8,159 bases of DNA, taken from NCBI GenBank assembly GCA_937897265.1, contig CALCPT010000070.1, positions 1-8,159 on the forward strand. The letters run 5' to 3'. Of the stretch, positions 6,699-8,159 are shown in pieces. Below the pieces are notes generated by a model. It made no database searches. It saw only the letters and a list, made by a program, of their open reading frames with translations, and was not told the DNA's origin. The stretch is from an uncultured Alcaligenaceae bacterium. GTDB lineage: Bacteria > Pseudomonadota > Gammaproteobacteria > Burkholderiales > Burkholderiaceae_B. A program made the translations under genes and the position numbers. Every line of letters starts with the position of its first letter. The first letter of the stretch is position 1.

Positions 6699-7568
6699 TT
6701 GATTCAATTCTTAAACCTGCTCATCAACGGTGTCATTGAAGGCCTAGTAGTCGCCTTACCGGCCTTGGCCATGACACTCGTGATGGGCGTCAATCGGTTT
6801 CCAAACGCCGCGACGGGCGATCTCATGACCACAGGCGCCTACACCGCGGTGATCCTGCAGGCGCTCGGAGTCTCGTCCTTGCTTGGCGCCACTGTGTTGG
6901 CAGCCTTAAGTACCGCCATCATCTCGGTGATCTCTTACGAGTTAATTTTTAAAAAACTTGCGCGACAACCCATGATTGCCTCGCTATTAGCTGCGATTGG
7001 GCTCGGATTTTTGTTGCGTAGCGTGATCTCATTTTTTGCGGGCCACGATCAACGCAATTTCAAACTGCCGCTTGTTCGCGCCTGGAATTTCGATGGTGTT
7101 CGCATTCTGCCCTCTGATCTCAATATTGCGGCAGCCGCCCTCGTGTGTTTGTTACTCGTCTTTTTTCTGCTGTACAAAACCAGTTTTGGTCGGCAATTAC
7201 GCGCCGTCTCTGACAATCCAGATTTGGCGCGCGCGAGCGGTATCCGCGCTCGTAGTTTGATGATTGGCTTATGGCTGCTGGTCGGTATGATTTCAGCGAT
7301 TGGTGGTGTGCTGCTTGGGATGAAAGCGGTTGTGATGCCTGAACTGGGTTGGGACCATTTGATACCAGCCTTTGCGGCGATGGTGCTTGGCGGAATTGGT
7401 AGTCCGGTCGGTGCCGTCTTGGGCGCACTGATCATGTGCGTCGCGCAAGAGCTTTCTGTTCCCTTGCTTGGACCATCGTACAAATTGGTTTTGTCTTTTG
7501 GCGTTTTGGCCCTCGTGCTGTTGATACGGCCCTCTGGTTTGATGGGTCGAACCGAGTTAGTCAGGTAG
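6699..7568 (+). CDS. Branched-chain amino acid-type ABC transporter permease (LivH-like)
   Basis: Inner-membrane permease of 289 residues, with about eight hydrophobic segments. Family marks are the ATGDLMTTGAY segment (38-48), the cytoplasmic coupling loop FGRQLRAVSDNPDLARASGI (163-182) that docks on the ATPase, and GGIGSPVGAVLGA (231-243). The C-terminus RPSGLMG is standard. The only suitable start is a TTG at 6699 giving MIQFLNLLINGVIEG, whose position relative to the first helix agrees with LivH proteins. No good ribosome site precedes it. A nearby ATG at 6694 is out of frame and meets a stop after two codons; one extra T in the TTTT run would place it in frame. It pairs with LivM downstream, and the ATPase genes would be expected beyond the window. 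Confidence 0.92.
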   Translation: MIQFLNLLINGVIEGLVVALPALAMTLVMGVNRFPNAATGDLMTTGAYTAVILQALGVSSLLGATVLAALSTAIISVISYELIFKKLARQPMIASLLAAIGLGFLLRSVISFFAGHDQRNFKLPLVRAWNFDGVRILPSDLNIAAAALVCLLLVFFLLYKTSFGRQLRAVSDNPDLARASGIRARSLMIGLWLLVGMISAIGGVLLGMKAVVMPELGWDHLIPAFAAMVLGGIGSPVGAVLGALIMCVAQELSVPLLGPSYKLVLSFGVLALVLLIRPSGLMGRTELVR

Positions 7569-7572
7569 GACA

Positions 7573-7614
7573 ATGGCAAAGGTGCAACGTTTGATCAACC
7601 GGGATATCGCATGA
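7573..7614 (+). other. Possible 13-codon leader frame overlapping the livM start
   Basis: An ATG at 7573 opens a short frame encoding MAKVQRLINRDIA. Its TGA at 7612-7614 overlaps the livM ATG, and AGGT at 7563-7566 offers a ribosome site. This geometry could couple livM translation to ribosomes leaving livH. It may equally be chance, since a frame this short carries no coding signal of its own. Confidence 0.25.
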
Positions 7615-8159
7615 TCGCCTACTTTGTCGCGATTGGCATCGTCTCGCTCATCTATGCGTTGCTGGCCCTAGGGCTAAACCTGCAGTTCGGTTTAACTCGC
7701 CTAGTCAATTTTGGCATTGTGGCGTTTTTTGCGATCGGGGCTTACACCTCTGCGCTATTGGCCCTTGCCGGTGTACCACTGCTGATCTCTTTTATCTGCG
7801 CAACCTTGCTGGCCGGGTTCGCTGCCTTACCCATTGGGTTACTATCTTTGCGGCTACGCGAAGACTATCTGGCAATTGTCACGCTGGGTTTTTCAGAGGC
7901 AGTTCGCATCACGATTCAACAAGAAGAATGGCTGACCAAGGGCGTGCAAGGCCTGCCGGGCATTCCCAAACTCTTCGCCTCGTTTGGTCCCGGGATGTCC
8001 GACATCTTGCTGTTTTTTGTTTTGCTCGCCGTCACGGCCTTCGTGGCCTGGGGCACGGTCCGTCTGACCAAGAGTCCACTCGGGCGTTTGCTGCGCGCGA
8101 TTGGCGATGACGAACCCGCACTCATGGCGCTGGGTAAAAATCCGACACGCTTCAAAGTG
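7611..8159 (+). CDS. Branched-chain amino acid-type ABC transporter permease (LivM-like), partial
   Basis: The first 183 residues of the second permease run off the window end without a stop. IYALLALGLNLQFG (14-27), VNFGIVAFFAIGAYTSALL (32-50), REDYLAIVTLGFSEAVR (83-99) and GVQGLPGIP (111-119) are typical of LivM. The coupling loop LGRLLRAIGDDEPALMALGK (157-176) would contact a Liv ATPase. Full-length proteins are about 300 residues or more, so roughly half is missing. The ATG at 7611 fits the family N-terminus, with a weak GGGA site 6 nt upstream. It lies 42 nt after the livH stop, in the same frame, and overlaps the TGA of a 13-codon reading frame as ATGA. Confidence 0.92.
   Translation, partial: MIAYFVAIGIVSLIYALLALGLNLQFGLTRLVNFGIVAFFAIGAYTSALLALAGVPLLISFICATLLAGFAALPIGLLSLRLREDYLAIVTLGFSEAVRITIQQEEWLTKGVQGLPGIPKLFASFGPGMSDILLFFVLLAVTAFVAWGTVRLTKSPLGRLLRAIGDDEPALMALGKNPTRFKV

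Noticed and set aside
7049..7579. A 176-codon minus-strand open frame opposite livH.
   Set aside because: It is antisense to a membrane permease and gives a Ser/Pro/Arg-rich product typical of the reverse complement of hydrophobic codons.
7566..7613. LivH-LivM fusion by read-through of the TAG, because both genes are in the same frame.
   Set aside because: One chance in three gives the same frame, LivH has a normal C-terminus and LivM a normal ATG start. Nothing suggests recoding.

Overview
The window looks like a betaproteobacterial chromosome fragment, probably Burkholderiales and closest in flavour to Alcaligenaceae. That placement is inferred from the orn, Ste24-type protease, rsgA and CoA-pyrophosphatase neighbourhood and from remembered family resemblance; no search was run. 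No phage, insertion sequence, CRISPR array, tRNA or rRNA was recognised.

Layout. Positions 1-466 are a GC-rich strip (about 67% GC by hand count). It carries the tail of an unidentified gene, a small DUF1289 cysteine-cluster protein, and the first 50 codons of a 2-hydroxychromene-2-carboxylate isomerase that breaks off abruptly. Beside it, composition drops to roughly half GC. From about 470 the gene content is intact and different: orn (minus strand), then the divergent pair ste24-type M48 protease and rsgA (plus strand, ATGA overlap), then nudL-type CoA pyrophosphatase (minus strand, convergent with rsgA). The break at 440-470 is either a recombination or deletion scar or an assembly chimera, and is the strangest feature here.

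Positions 4212-8159 form one plus-strand operon-like run: a cytoplasmic metal-dependent amidohydrolase resembling COG1228 prolidases, a LivK-type periplasmic binding protein with a twin-arginine-like signal, and the LivH and LivM permeases. LivM runs off the right edge; the ATPases LivG and LivF would be expected beyond it. The simplest reading is an import-and-hydrolyse module: the binding protein captures a small amino-acid-like or dipeptide-like compound, LivHM bring it in, and the amidohydrolase, which has no export signal, cleaves it in the cytoplasm. The actual substrate cannot be read from the sequence.

The central genes are housekeeping: RNA oligomer decay (Orn), membrane protein proteolysis (M48), 30S ribosome maturation (RsgA) and CoA turnover (NudL). 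No wholly new system is evident. The points worth a second look are the composition break, the amidohydrolase-Liv linkage, a perfect 12-bp palindrome in the orn/M48 divergent gap, and the odd start regions of livH and livM.
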